Assembly: GCF_958298935.1 (NCBI RefSeq)
Contig: NC_084940.1
Span: 9,082,001 to 9,146,000 of the forward strand
Origin: Phragmites australis
Taxonomy: Eukaryota > Streptophyta > Magnoliopsida > Poales > Poaceae
Direction of reading: 5' to 3'
DNA: 64,000 nt
Both the position numbers and the translations under genes were made by a program. This document shows positions 47,686-59,640 of this stretch, one piece after another. Positions within the stretch are counted from its first letter, which is position 1. Every line of letters starts with the position of its first letter. The notes under the pieces are model-generated. The model did no database searches. It worked only from the letters and a program-made list of their open reading frames with translations, and had not been told where the DNA came from.

Positions 47686-48759
47686 TTATCTAGATTCGTG
47701 CAGCAAACTCCTCCCCCACACCAGTTAGTACAACTCGCCTCTATTCAATTTTTTTGTATTTTCCTCGATCCGCTTGCCCTTTTTCTGACCAAAGAGAGAG
47801 ACTCGGAGGGGGAGTTTGCTAGAGCGTCTCTTTCAGCTCCGGTGATTTCCCCGTCAGACCTAGTGCGATGATTTTTTCGGTGATTTTGTGGATTCCGCTC
47901 TTCTATCTGGTATGTTCTTCGCATAATCCCTTTGCTCTACTGTTACCAGGGGGACTAGAGCACAGGCACAGGCACACCACTTATGTAGAGTGAACCTGCG
48001 GCGATTGTAATTTCAAGAATTATGAGCAACACTTCTGGAGCCCCCATTTCGTCCGAGTTGATGGGGAGCAGCAGCTTTAGGGTTGGTCCTCTTCTACATG
48101 TCACCTTATCTTGTTCCATTTCCTCTCGTTTTCGATGCTGAGATCTAAATCTCGTGTTTCTTCTCTATGTTTCAAATTTGTTCTGTTTTTGTGATGATTT
48201 AGTGGGGAATTTTTTGGTTTGCGATGAGATTTGAGGTCAATAGTTGTATCCTGCGCGTTCTGGGGTTTGGGTTTTGATTTGATTTGTCTATTTCCTCCTA
48301 TCAAACGGGACTCGTCAGCCTTGAGCTTTTTTCGGTAAATTTGCCAATGTGTTCGGCCGCTGACACGCTCTTGACAAGTAATGACCGCATTGCTCAAGTC
48401 CTACAGTTGTGAACATAAAGGTGTACTACGTTGACAAATCTTCAACACTACATAACCTCTTCTTTGACTGCCTCGCAACAAATGTGCATTACAGTTGTGA
48501 ACTAGGTAGCCAAGCATGTGTTCTTGGTTTCATTACAAATATTAAACTACCAATTCTCAATTTCGTTTTCATCTTCGTTGTGATCCATATTATCAAGTGA
48601 TGAGTGTTGTGTACTAAAAGTTAAGTTAAATTTCTGCTAACTTTTCATACCTCATTACCTGCTATTCCATTATTATTCTAACTAAACATTTGGTTATTGC
48701 TTGCTAGGTTTCAACCCATACAATTTCATGGGACAATTAGTATATTTTTCAGAAGTGAG
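47686..48759. other. Stretch with a possible first exon
   Basis: At 48023-48079 ATG is followed by SNTSGAPISSELMGSSSF and a GTTGGT donor-like site, which resembles a short plant first exon. No downstream exon was recognised. The rest shows nothing. Confidence 0.25.
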
Positions 48760-51350
48760 TGTCAGGACCCCGAACCTGGGTTCCCCGTGCCTCCTGTATC
48801 AGTCCCTAGATCAAGTAGTTGATATGCATAGAATTCAACAGAATGATATCAAATATATACTTCGAATACAAATAAGTAAAATAAATACCTGAAAAGAGAA
48901 AAGATAGTCCGGTGGACAAGAATCCACAGTAGACCAGCCAGGCAGAAGAGCCTACAGCACAGCGGAGCGAAATGAAGAAGCAACCCAATGCCACAGTCAA
49001 CTCGGGTGCAGACGCGACCTTAGACTTCTTCTCTTTGACTTCAACTAGGTTGAGGCTAATCTCCAACTCAATAATCTGAAAGCAACAAGACTGAGTACGG
49101 AAGGTACTCAACAAGTCCTATACTACTTTAAGGGGTTGATAGATGCATAATGGATATTTCAAGGATAAGGCTTTACGGCATAGTTCTGAGCGTAAAGCAG
49201 GTTTTATACAAGTATCCAGTTATATTTTCCATAGTTAACCTTTTGAAATAAATGTAACAAAGCTTTTGAAAACAACTGCAGGCATCTTCTGTTGGTACTG
49301 AGTATCACCTCAAGTCCCCAACGTATTAGAAGGTAACCTGGTAACAAAGCTGTCAAAACAATTTTAAAACCAAAACCAGGGTAACAAGTTGTATATGGGG
49401 ATTTTTGGTCCTGAGTGGGGCTATACCTCACTCCGCAGTCCATTTTACCACACCTGGTGTACCTCTAGTATCACACAGCTTCTGAGGGATCGAGCTAGAA
49501 ACCTCATCACACGGACATCTATTCCACACACTCACTCATCAAGACTCACGCACCCGGAGTCTATTCAAGCATGACCATGCCTTCGCACGTCCATGACCGT
49601 GGACACGGCTATTCGAATAGATTTGCACTCTGCAGAGATTGTAAAACTTTACCCACGGGATATGCTCAGCCTCCAACCGTTGCAAGTGGAGGAGCGAATC
49701 ATACCGAGACTCTCCAAGCACCTTTCCTGCTGGGCTTTTCCACGAGACATGTCAAGTCCCAGAGCTGCATGTTTCGAAGGCCAGCATCCCTTTTTAAGCC
49801 TAAGCCGGTCCCTGAAACCTTCAAACAGCGGGACAAATGGACTCTTGGCTGCTCGTTGCTCTCAGCCTCCTGTTATGATGCCCAACTCAGTCTAGTGAAG
49901 GAAAAGTCAAGTCCTGCCCATACAGGACGCATGGTTGCATGGGGTCGCTAAGCATGACGGCGCAAGACTCGATCCTTAAGCGACCGGGTTAGGCATCTTC
50001 ATGGGCAATGAATACCACCATGTAACTCAAGTCCCTAAGAGCATCCTCCCTGGAGGACCACTCTACCTACCCGCGTCAAAACATTTTTCACCCATTTTTA
50101 CACATCACCATCCATGTCCCACATGGCATCAAGAATTTCACGACCATCATGGAATTCACAACCCTCAAGGAGGCAAGGTATTGAGTTGTCATTGATAACA
50201 GTAAATCTTGTCTCTAAGGAGAAATGTTTTAAAAGCGACATCTCCGAGGAGATATATTCAACCCTAAGCATGCTAGATATCATGGAGTTGTCCGACATTA
50301 ATATAGGCAACGACAAGTAATCCTAGGATGATATGTATTCTGAATGATGACATGTAAGACATAGCAGTGTTGATAGAATTAACTACTACAAGTAGTTTGA
50401 AAGAAAACGCAATATATAGCATATGCGATAATAAGTCCGATTTTAGTTGATCATGTATATTATTTGAAAATATAGGTTCAATATGATCAAGAAAATAGGA
50501 CTTGCCTTCTTGAAGGGTCAATTCACGATTGGTCTTGTCGTTCACATCTTTCGGGTTCTTCTTCATCGTTGTACCTTGTCTTCAGTTACTTCCTCGCATT
50601 TTTGCTTAGAACCTTGACTTCAAGTCTACGCATATTAACGATAAAAAGCGCACAACGATTAAGCAATGAACACCAGAATAAAACCAAGAAGTACCAAAGA
50701 GGAAGAAGAACGACGAAGAAAACGAAAAAAGCTAAACCTAGTGGAAGACGATCAGCAACTCTAAGCAAAATGAAGCTAATACACAGAGAATAACGGGATA
50801 ATCTAGCGAAGCTAGGCTAAGCTATTAACGTAGTTGTTTTATCAACTTAAGAGAAAGCCTAAACAAATCACGATTAACTAGGTGAATGTTTATTAGATTA
50901 ACTGCCGGAAGGCAACAGTTAGAGATTCTATGTGTAGGTGAGTGCACATGTATAGGCATCAATGTATACGTAATATTTACGTCTATATGTATGTGAGCAT
51001 GTATACATATATACGTAAGTATAACTCTAGACGATTATCTGTGCTTAGTGTGGAGATTAATTATACTAATCTATAGCACTAAATATAGTTATTTAGTGAT
51101 TAATCTTAATTACCTAGTGTTGTTTAATTTTCACACTAATTAAGGTATATTTATTGCTATCATAAAAACATGCATGCAGTTAATTAACTAGGATTATTTA
51201 CTATGTTAATCTAATTAATTAATTATCAAAAGGTTAATTAATTAATTAATTACCAATGTTAAATTATTCTATCATATTCTATTATTATTTATTTATTTAA
51301 CCACTACACTGGTTAATTTATTACCTTAATTGAACTAAGATTAATATATC
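48760..51350 (-). mobile_element. Reverse-oriented LTR of a Ty3 element, right border uncertain
   Basis: It begins TGTCAGGACCCCGAACCTGG, the reverse of a plant LTR end of the ...GGTCCTGACA type. Near 49622-49648 it has GATTTGCACTCTGCAGAG, the reverse of a motif in the LTR at 23458-26281. No clear terminus with GGGTGTTACA was found on the right, where AT-rich sequence runs up to the FAR1 pseudogene. Open frames inside (49571-49951 and others) have no pol motifs. Confidence 0.5.
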
Positions 51351-51353
51351 CAT

Positions 51354-53070
51354 AGAAAACACTGTTAGATATGCATAAAAGTTGAAGAAATGATGTGTTG
51401 CTTCTGAGCTGTCAAATTACATACCCATTTCTGGTGTCAACTCACTATCTATTTGGATATTATTCCCTTGTTTTGCTGCCAACTCTTCATTTTCCAAGAA
51501 AATTTCCACATCTTCTTCTGTCAATTCTTTGTTTGTTTCCTTATCTATATGATTATCAACAGCCACATTCTCTAGACATCTTGAATCTTCATGAGCAATC
51601 TGCTGCAAATCTTACTCTTCTATTTCATTGCTCTCATTTACCTGTAGCATTATTAACTTTATGTTAAAACACATGTATTTTTAGATATGATAAAAAACTA
51701 TTTTTATTCATGTAATAAGTCATGGTTTACAAAAACATGGAAGTTACTTACCATTTCAAGATTCATGTTGTCAAATACGCTCTAGTCCCGTGGATTCAAA
51801 TCTGATATTAAGATTTCTTCCCTTTTGTAATGTTCTGTAATTTTGGTCTGCAATGTAGAACAATTGTTATTTCTGAAAAATAATCATAGACATCTATATG
51901 CACTTGTTATAAAATATTTTTTATTTGCAAACCTGATCATCAGCAGCGCAATTTTGATGTGTCTTCTCTGTGCCCTTGTCATACAACTTGTAAATTATAC
52001 TTGAAGTATTTATATGCAACACATTATGTTACAATAATTTCTTATATACATGCATAAATACATTAAAAACAGCACTGTATAAAGATTGAAAATGTAGACA
52101 TTTTGATTTTTTTCATTGTGTACCAAATACATCTGATGCAATTTCATCTACTCTGCTTGTTGTTATATACATTGAGTTCTGTACATATATTTTACAAAAT
52201 AAATTACAATTGTACTACATGCTTTAAGCACTTAACAAAGATCAACCTGGTAATCATGTGCATTGTAGTAACCAATATTTACATTAGATGTTATTTTTCC
52301 TGAACTTTCTTACCTCAATATTTGAAGCTCCTTGTAGGAGGAGCTCTATGAAGCTGCACGGCATCCCAGAAAGACAATATATGTAAGTAAGTTAAATTAT
52401 TTTTTTGTTTTATATTATTAATATTTTAAAAAAAACTATTACCTTATACAATCTTTTATTGTCATCGTTGTAGAAGTCCAGTCCCAGGTTTTGTTGCTTT
52501 TGTGTTTCCATGCAACTTTGTGTTTTATATCCAAGCAAATTTGACTGAATTCATATAGCAATTCAATGAATTCATTTTTAAAAAAAATATGTCATAAATA
52601 AATGTTTGCAAAGCACCAATTACCTTCAAGTGGCACAACTCATTTTCTCCTTGAACCCTGCTTAAGCTTTCTGATCCAATTGTTGGGTTTAATTCATCTA
52701 TCACTAGTTCCTTTTTGCAATTTTTTTCAAACATAATTATTTATTACAAATCTCGAGAGATATCATATAACTAAGTTGTAATTTTTCTCACTTCTATCAA
52801 GTTTTGTTTCTCATTCGATGAACCAACTTCACACATAACATTCTGCTCCACATGCTTTGCTTGCCCCTGGAAAACAAATAATTTAATGTTATATAGACGT
52901 AAGTTTTGTCATCATATCAGTGTAGCTGGATCTTTTAATTAATATTGATCATTTCCCCAGACACAACAAACCTTATATTTAAAGCTTGCTGGAGAACTAT
53001 TATTTTTAATTGCAATTGGCGATGTTCTCTGTTTAATGCTCGATTTTAGAATTGTTGTTATCCTGCTAGG
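51354..53070 (-). pseudogene. FAR1-related sequence (FRS) pseudogene, N-terminal part
   Basis: Exons on the minus strand: 52972-53070 (PSRITTILKSSIKQRTSP), 52792-52866 (GQAKHVEQNVMCEVGSSN), 52624-52710 (ELVIDELNPTIGSESLSRVQ), about 51934-52000 (YKLYDKGTEKTHQN), 51752-51847 (ITEHYKREEILISDLNP) and 51641 down to about 51354. The last reads TPEMGM, a stop, then FDSSEATHHFFNFYAYL, the start of the FAR1 DNA-binding region (usually GMEFDSxEEAYxFYNxYA). Stops lie at 51782-51784, 51612-51614 and 51417-51419. Similarity ends near 51354, where the LTR lies. FAR1 proteins are transcription factors derived from Mutator-like transposases. Zinc-finger residues and the transposase core are absent. Confidence 0.6.
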
Positions 53071-53073
53071 CTG

Positions 53074-53848
53074 TAATCACATAAGTTGCTCCATGTTAGA
53101 TGAACATTTTACAATAATAAATCAAAGTAATAATACTTTTGACCATCTTTGTTGTTTGTTATCCTAACTTAAAGTATTGCAACTGAGTAGCAACTAACCA
53201 AGGATACAATGATATAACAAATGGTTGAAAGTGCCAATAATATCATTCCAGGAGGGCATCAAAGGTTTATTTTGCTATCACAATTCAAACATCCAACTTG
53301 AAATCAAAATATACCAGTGAGTAGTACTAACATAGACCAGATAATGCTAGCTAGGAGGAAACAAATACAGTCAAAAGAATGTTATTTGTTTGAGAAACGA
53401 TTTGTATATTACACCTCAGCTATGTACACATATGATGATGTTAATAACTAGTCTACCACACTGCCATTTGTCTGTTGCTGGAACATGCATCATAATTTCC
53501 TTTATTTTTCAATCAGAATTGCTACAAAAGTAATCCCCCTTTTCTATTGCTCGAAACAATGTTTTCAGAAGTGAAAGGGGCTGAATTACGAAAGTATTGT
53601 TCTGTTTTTCTTATAGTGGAGTTGCATCCAAGAATATAAATCCTCAAACTATTTCTTTTCAATTTCTACATACCAAAACCTTTTTTTCTAAAATTTAAGT
53701 CCAACTGCTAAATTCTAGAAGCACCAAAGCCCCAATTTCTCTAGCTCCTAACTACCGGTGGCTGGTGGGTTGAGTCCAACTAGAAAAGTTCAGCAAAACA
53801 CAACCATAGAAACAGAATTTTAACCGTGGATTCTCCTACTACTGAGCC
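53074..53848. other. Upstream of the FAR1-like pseudogene
   Basis: No further exon was recognised. AT-rich. Confidence 0.4.
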
Positions 53849-54094
53849 ATGGATCATAACCGGGGATGGCATTGTCACCATTATCACGCAAGGGTAAGAT
53901 CATCAACAGTGATTTGTACCACGACAATGGTGCCAGTTCTAATGTTAGTGAAGGTGCTTCTTCTGGGTTTAATGGTGGCTGGGCTGAGAGTAGAGGCAAA
54001 AACAGCCAAAATTCAAATTCTGTTGGGAGAGGGATGCAGGATAGCAGAGACAGAGGACATTTTTCATTTGATAGGTGATGTTCGACAGGCTTGA
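53849..54094 (+). other. Coding-like block, unknown
   Basis: One plus-strand frame (53866-54078) reads a polar, serine/asparagine/glycine-rich sequence (NGASSNVSEGASSGFNGGW, then GRGMQDSRDRGHFSFDR). It looks like a disordered region of a plant protein rather than chance, but no family was recognised and no flanking exon was found. Confidence 0.3.
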
Positions 54095-55081
54095 TGATTG
54101 CAGTGTTGGAATAAACAAATAAATAAATAAATATGGTACAACTTAGTTTCAGTTCTCTGTCTAACTTACCCAACCAATCTCACACTCCAAACCCAACACA
54201 GAAATTAGATCTTTTCATCCTAGGAGCATAAGAGTGTTACATATTCAGGTGTGTGAATTGACCTTTGCCGCTTCAACACCATGTTATTCTGGTATTGCTG
54301 CAGCATATGCTGCATCGCCTATCCTTTTTCTTTCTTACCCATGTCTCCTTTTCCTCTTTTTTGCCTCACAATCAGTTTTGATGTGATCTTTTTCTTCACA
54401 TTTCTCTTTTGTCTCCTCTTTCTTTCTTAAGCCACCAGTTTTCTGTTACCCTTATACTTCTTTCTAGATCTGTAATCCAGTTCGGATTTTTACTATAAAT
54501 TTGGTTTCAGGTTTGGCACACCCTTTCACCCATTAACAATCAGACCCCTTAAGAATGGGGCGGGATATAGTCTTCTGATTTCTCATACACGGACAATGGA
54601 ACAAACATTTTGACCGTTGTGGCAACCAATTTTCTAGTCGATTCTTTGCAAAAAAACAAAAACTGACTGCAAACAAATAAAAAGCAGTCACATTTTTATT
54701 TATAGGAAACAATTTGATTCATTATGTGTCATTTTTTCATTGGTTTAAATTCTTACTATAATCAGAAAGAAAATTAGCTAGCTATCAAGCTATCAGTTAG
54801 TCATTCCCTTTTTTTACAGCTATTTGCGGCATTGAAAGATAAAAAGAATCTGCATTGGAACGGCGCGGTGCAGCCCAAGGTTTCAGTTCCTTTAGCCCAG
54901 CCCAAGGTTTCGTATGTGTTGCGTAACCAATAGCACCAACCAACCACTTGAAGAATTTGTGGCCCAGCCCATTCGAGATTCCTTGGGTGGCCTTCACGTT
55001 AAGAACACGAGTACGTTGTGTGCTGTGTACGCAGACGCAGAACCTGTGTGAGCGCACTGCTTCTTCCTCGGATGGACCGTA
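54095..55081. other. Intergenic stretch, no gene recognised
   Basis: Near 54870-54910 CAGCCCAAGGTTTC occurs twice, 30 bp apart. Nothing else was seen. Confidence 0.4.
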
Positions 55082-55860
55082 GTGGTGAGCTTCCCGTTCA
55101 GGCTTCCAGCGCCCTCACAGAAACGTGCTGGAGGTTTGACTGCAATGCGGCTGCGGCAAATGACGCGTCCGGCTGACAGGAGGGACACAAAAGGACAGGA
55201 GCATGGCTCATCAGAACCCGAGGCACAGCGTGCCGCTCTGGCAGAAGATACCCTGCTCCGCCACTCAACCGAAGCAATGAACGCAGATGTCAATTGCCTT
55301 ATCCTCTTTCCCCTTCCGCGAGTAGCCAAGAGCACGCACGTTAGAGCGAACAGGCTTGTTGCTAGAAAGCGGAGGATGTCTCTGCGATGCGGGAGTGTAA
55401 AGATGGGGAAGGGTGCACGCGCATCCATGGTTCAGTCAGTATCTGATGCGAAAGCCCGACCGTTCGTCCAGCCGTCAGTATGGGCAAGCGTAAAGGCCCT
55501 TTCCTTTGTGTCGATTGAAGCTGCGAGGTCTGAAGAGCATCAGGTGCAATCATGCTGATATGCGGCATTGCAGCTAATGCACATGAATGCAGTTCATGGG
55601 GCATTGCAGCTAATGCTCATGGATGCAGTTCATGTACAATATGGTTGGATTTGAGTGGAGCGCAGGACCAAGTTAGCTAGACTGTAGAAGGATGAGTTTG
55701 AGGCTCTGAGCGAGGCGGACAAGGCGGGGATGAGATCAGATTGGCCAAACACACAAAAGAGATCCCGGTCAGAGTCTTGCTCTGATCCTCGGCGGCAGAC
55801 GACCTTGCGACGCCGATTTCTTGCCCCGCACTGTATGTATTTGGCTCACTACTGGTTAAC

Positions 55861-55984
55861 AGGTTGGCAAGATATCACCCATTAGGCTATCGGCGCCAAT
55901 GGTCGAGGCACCATTTGGTTGATGTACTTGCTCTGAAATTGTGACTGGTGCATACAGACCCCCACCACCAGTACCAATCATGCT
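55861..55984 (+). repeat. 124-bp direct repeat, left copy
   Basis: It differs from 56489-56612 at three positions only. The two copies are 628 bp apart start to start and are absent from the second copy of the segmental duplication. Confidence 0.9.
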
Positions 55985-56488
55985 CTATACAACAAATAAA
56001 AATGGGCACAACACGACAAAAAAAAGACTAAAAAATTAAGTTCACAAATTTTATATATTTCAATATTTATTTATAAAATTATTAATGTTAAACACATTCA
56101 ATTAATTATAGAGAAAATAGTAGTACTTTTATGCATGCATATAGTTTTAATATGTAGGTCAAAGTAATACTAACCTAAAAAAGTTATTTCATATTTTTTG
56201 AGTTTTAGATATTTTTCTTTACATTTTAGATTTTTTTTCAACCGATTTATTAATGTCACTAATATTCAGTTTGACATTTTTCTAGAATTTCCAAAAAAGA
56301 AAATTACATATGTATATATATATGTATATACGTATACATGTATACCTATATATACATGTACATATACATACCATATACATGTATATATATACACATATAT
56401 TTATCGCTGCTACAGTAGCAGAGGGCTGAGAGCTCTTGGATTCCGCCATGGTTAGTAGATAGTATTGATTTGGCTCACCGTGAGTTAC

Positions 56489-56612
56489 AGGTTGGCAAGA
56501 TATCACCCATTAGGCTATCGGCGCCAATGGTCGAGGCACCATTTGGTTGATGTACTTGCTCTGAAAATGTGATTGGTGCATACAGACCCCCACCACTAGT
56601 ACCAATCATGCT
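56489..56612 (+). repeat. 124-bp direct repeat, right copy
   Basis: It matches 55861-55984 at 121 of 124 positions. About 500 bp of AT-rich sequence lies between the copies, including a purine-pyrimidine alternating TATATG/CATATA stretch (56305-56402). Confidence 0.9.
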
Positions 56613-56939
56613 AAACCGGGCGGACCATTGCGACCGGACGCAGGCACCGGACGACACCGAGCCCTGTAGGCGTAGGGACGACGACGATACGATCCCTCGC
56701 CCGTGCGTGGTCTGCAAACGAATGGATACTGCATGATTGCTACATGAAGCTGCTGCTTGAAATTTGTAACCTGAGGCAGATGGAGATTATGTACTGAGAT
56801 GCTAGCTAATTTTAGTTTCTTGCTGTTTGAATGGAACTTCTAATGCCATGCATGCGGAATTTATGTGAATGAGTTCACCTCCTCGAGCCATGTTGGATCT
56901 TACTCTGATGCGTCATTGTTTGCAAGAATCTGCGAATGC

Positions 56940-57047
56940 AATAGGGAGCTGATGTAGTGCAATTAGTCAGGGGTTCGAACCCTGCACCCGCGCGTCTTCT
57001 ATAAGCCCGGGGCAGTTGAATTAAGACCCTATGTTAAAAAAAGAGTA
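56940..57047 (+). mobile_element. 5'-truncated tRNA-derived SINE, 108 bp
   Basis: It is flanked by TGCGAATGC on both sides (56931-56939, 57048-57056). A B box GGTTCGAACC lies at 56972-56981, followed by a body with GGGGCAGTTGAATTAAGACC and a T/A-rich tail. The A-box region is missing or eroded. Confidence 0.75.
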
Positions 57048-57109
57048 TGCGAATGCTTTTCTACTAGGAGAACCGAGGATCCATGAAGAATTGGGGGGGT
57101 CAAACAATA

Positions 57110-57363
57110 TCCTCTCAAATCTAAAATAAATATCATTTTAGGTTATGCAGTCAACTGTTTTAAATTTTAGCTATAAATCACTTTTTATATATTGATTTTA
57201 GATACTTAAAAATAACACGGATATATTTATTTCAAAAAATACTTTCAAAATAGTATACTTTTGCTATATTTTATCAATATATTACAATAAAAATAGTAGT
57301 TAAAGTTATATTTTGATAATTGTATCGATATCCAAAATAATATTTATTTTGGACTAAAGAAAG
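57110..57363. mobile_element. Stowaway MITE, about 254 bp
   Basis: The left end has CTCTCAAATCTAAAATAAAT and the right end, reversed, CTTTCTTTAGTCCAAAATAA. TA lies on both sides. The interior is AT-rich and non-coding, with further pairing around ATCATTTTAGG. Confidence 0.6.
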
Positions 57364-58057
57364 TAATAAACACATATACAAGAAAAAAGCAATAACCATC
57401 AAATCCGCAAAAACTGTGAAAAATAGATCAAGTAAACTGATTCATGACCTTTATATCCCGTTATAAAGTCTGTCTGTAATGGTAATTCTAGAGTTATGTG
57501 CTAAGAGCGAAGCTAAACAGAAAAGAATTCAAGACTAGACGGAGCGAACAGACGGGGCAAGTCGCTAAAAGTTTTCCTAAGCCTGCCCTTCTATGGCACT
57601 TCTGGTGCCCTACTCTTATTTCTAATATAAATAGCAATGACCTACATTAATAATATGGTTAGTTTTGATATAATATTTTATTATTATAACCTTTAATTAA
57701 AAATTAATCTTTTATTATTAATTTTATTTTATTTGAACTCTTTGTTCAGATATTTTGCTTTCTAATATGTATAGAAATCAAACTGTTAATCTTTTTATAT
57801 CTTTTAATTCTGAAATTATATAATTATTAATTGTACTTATATGAACTCTTTAGCTAAATCTAGACCATTAATGTTTATAACAATAAGTGATCTAGATTAT
57901 TTCTTTTTTAGATTAATATGGTAATTTTGTTGACTTGATAGCGAACATAGTAGCTCTATTTTTTTAAAATATTAAGATAATAGATGTCACATAGTGGCTT
58001 TCTACTCATTCTTGTCGCAAGCAAAGAACACTTCCAGGACAAGTGCCCGATCGGGGC
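57364..58057. other. AT-rich intergenic stretch
   Basis: 57630-57960 is strongly AT-rich with runs such as ATTATTAATTTTATTTT. No gene or element ends were recognised. Confidence 0.45.
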
Positions 58058-58190
58058 CAGGGGCAGAGCTGGCCCAGAGACTAAGGCCGCTCAATGGGAC
58101 TTCTCGGATATCAAAAATACAAGTACCTGGTACACCTGATCTGAGACTAGGGCCATGGCCCTAATTTCCCTAGTTGGATATCCGCCACTG
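58058..58190. mobile_element. Very short hAT MITE, 133 bp
   Basis: The ends are CAGGGGCAGAGCTGGCCC and, reversed, CAGTGGCGGATATCCAACT. The 8-bp flanks ATCGGGGC and ATCGAGGC match at seven of eight positions. Confidence 0.7.
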
Positions 58191-58794
58191 ATCGAGGCAT
58201 CGTCTCCGCCGGCACCACCTCCCTCGGCATACCAATGCACGATCTTCTACATCACTGGATAACGGTGGACCAGGATCCACCGAGGAACCCGGCGGCCCCA
58301 TCGCCTCCATGAGCGCGGCGAAGGCAGCCCACGCGAGGTTCATGATGGCCTGATCAGACTCCTCCTCGGCGCAACAGGCAAGCAGGTGATGCGGATTAAC
58401 TTCTGTGTTTCTCACGATGCAGCAGGCGAGGGGGAGTTCGGGTGGCATTTTAAAAGGTCGAGCGCAGCTTCTTTTTAACGTCAATTCGTTACCCGATTAG
58501 CTGCGAGCATCAAATTGTGAAGGGCCTATTGCCATTGCCATTGCCATTGCCAAATCGATGTTGTACCTCGCTTTGTGGATGCAGCTCATCCTCGCTTAGA
58601 GACAAAGAGAGAATTGTAGTTGGTTTTACAATTTCAAGTGCCAAAGCAAGTTTGTATATGGTGTAATTGCTAAGCAAGGTCGTAGCTTGAACACCTTCCA
58701 CGAAGTTTCCCCAACCCAAGGACACCAGGGAAGGGACACATGTAGAGCTTTTCCCCGCGCTGGCATCCCATCACGGATACAGAAAATAAGGTTA
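58191..58794. other. Stretch with an open minus-strand frame, unknown
   Basis: 58170-58484 on the minus strand is open for 104 codons with cysteine pairs and an acidic-to-arginine-rich end, GC-rich but without a known motif, and it runs into the hAT MITE. A short (TTGCCA)n run lies at 58528-58552. Probably not a gene. Confidence 0.35.
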
Positions 58795-59117
58795 GGCCAT
58801 CTCCAATATAAACTCTAAAAATCTATTCCTTATAATACTATTACAGCATCCACTAACACTATTATAGCATTCCCTATTTTTTCACTCCAACAGCTACCTT
58901 ACATTACTCTACTCCTCCTCCTAGACCCACGTGCATACGCTATGAACAGTAATAGAGGCAGCCGTATCGTGCCGCAAAAATACCACCGAGCAGCTACCTC
59001 TTGTATCACTGTTTGCTCGATACTGCCTCCGTTGGAGAGGGATATGGTGCAAAAGTTGCTGTATTTTACTGTAGCAGAAAGAAAAAAGTACAGATACTAT
59101 CTCTGTTAAAGATGGCC
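58795..59117. mobile_element. Tourist-like MITE, 323 bp
   Basis: It is flanked by TTA on both sides (58792-58794, 59118-59120). The ends are GGCCATCTCCAA and, reversed, GGCCATCTTTAA. It is non-coding and of typical length. Confidence 0.7.
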
Positions 59118-59640
59118 TTAGGTAGGTCATCTCTTCTTCCCCACCACCTCTCCCTCACTCTTCCACTTCCTGTTCTTCCCCCCCCCCCCCCTATCCATGG
59201 AGCATCAGCCGTTGTGTGTGTTTGGGGTGTGGCTTGTGCCCCTAGCCTCTTTTAAAGGGTCATTTATTTTTTGTCACTCTATTATTTAGTAGAGTGACAA
59301 ATTTATAATTTGGTCCATAGTTTATAGACTCAGGAGACTTTATTTATTGGTCTCAGTGGAGAATTATTATAGAGGGAAAAAAGTTAAATATTCTCTTTTA
59401 AGGCACACTCCTACTGGAATCATTGCTTGCGTCAAGCGGCTGGCGACACATGACCGTGGGTATAAAGATGGTCTTCACTAAGTATACGGTTCACTTGCAT
59501 GCATAGATCAAATTATAAGCATACAATATTCTTCTTTTAAGCTCTAAAAGGAACTTTCAAAAAAACGGATTGCTATATATACATCTAGATTTTTTGCAAG
59601 ATGATGAGCATTAAAGAAAATACATATTAGCTAAATAGAA
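59118..59640. other. Intergenic stretch
   Basis: A run of 14 C lies at 59178-59191. No gene was recognised. Confidence 0.4.

Larger units (their letters stand above)
55082..56735. repeat. Segmental duplication, copy 1
   Basis: Blocks at 55130-55760 and 56615-56735 resemble 61080-61770 and 62110-62230 in the same order and orientation. Shared words include GCGGCAAATGA, CATGGTTCAGTCAGT-like, GGCGTAAAGGCCC-like, AGGATGAGTTTGAGGCTCTG and CCGAGCCCTGTAG. Open frames here (55082-55558 plus, 54994-55428 minus) are not kept in copy 2, which argues against coding. It holds a further 124-bp near-identical repeat. No known element was recognised. Confidence 0.75.

Noticed and set aside
49571..49951. 126-codon plus-strand frame
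   Set aside because: Lies in a reverse-oriented LTR; no recognisable motif.
55082..55558. 158-codon frame in the duplicated segment
   Set aside because: The frame is not preserved in the second copy at about 61070-61520.
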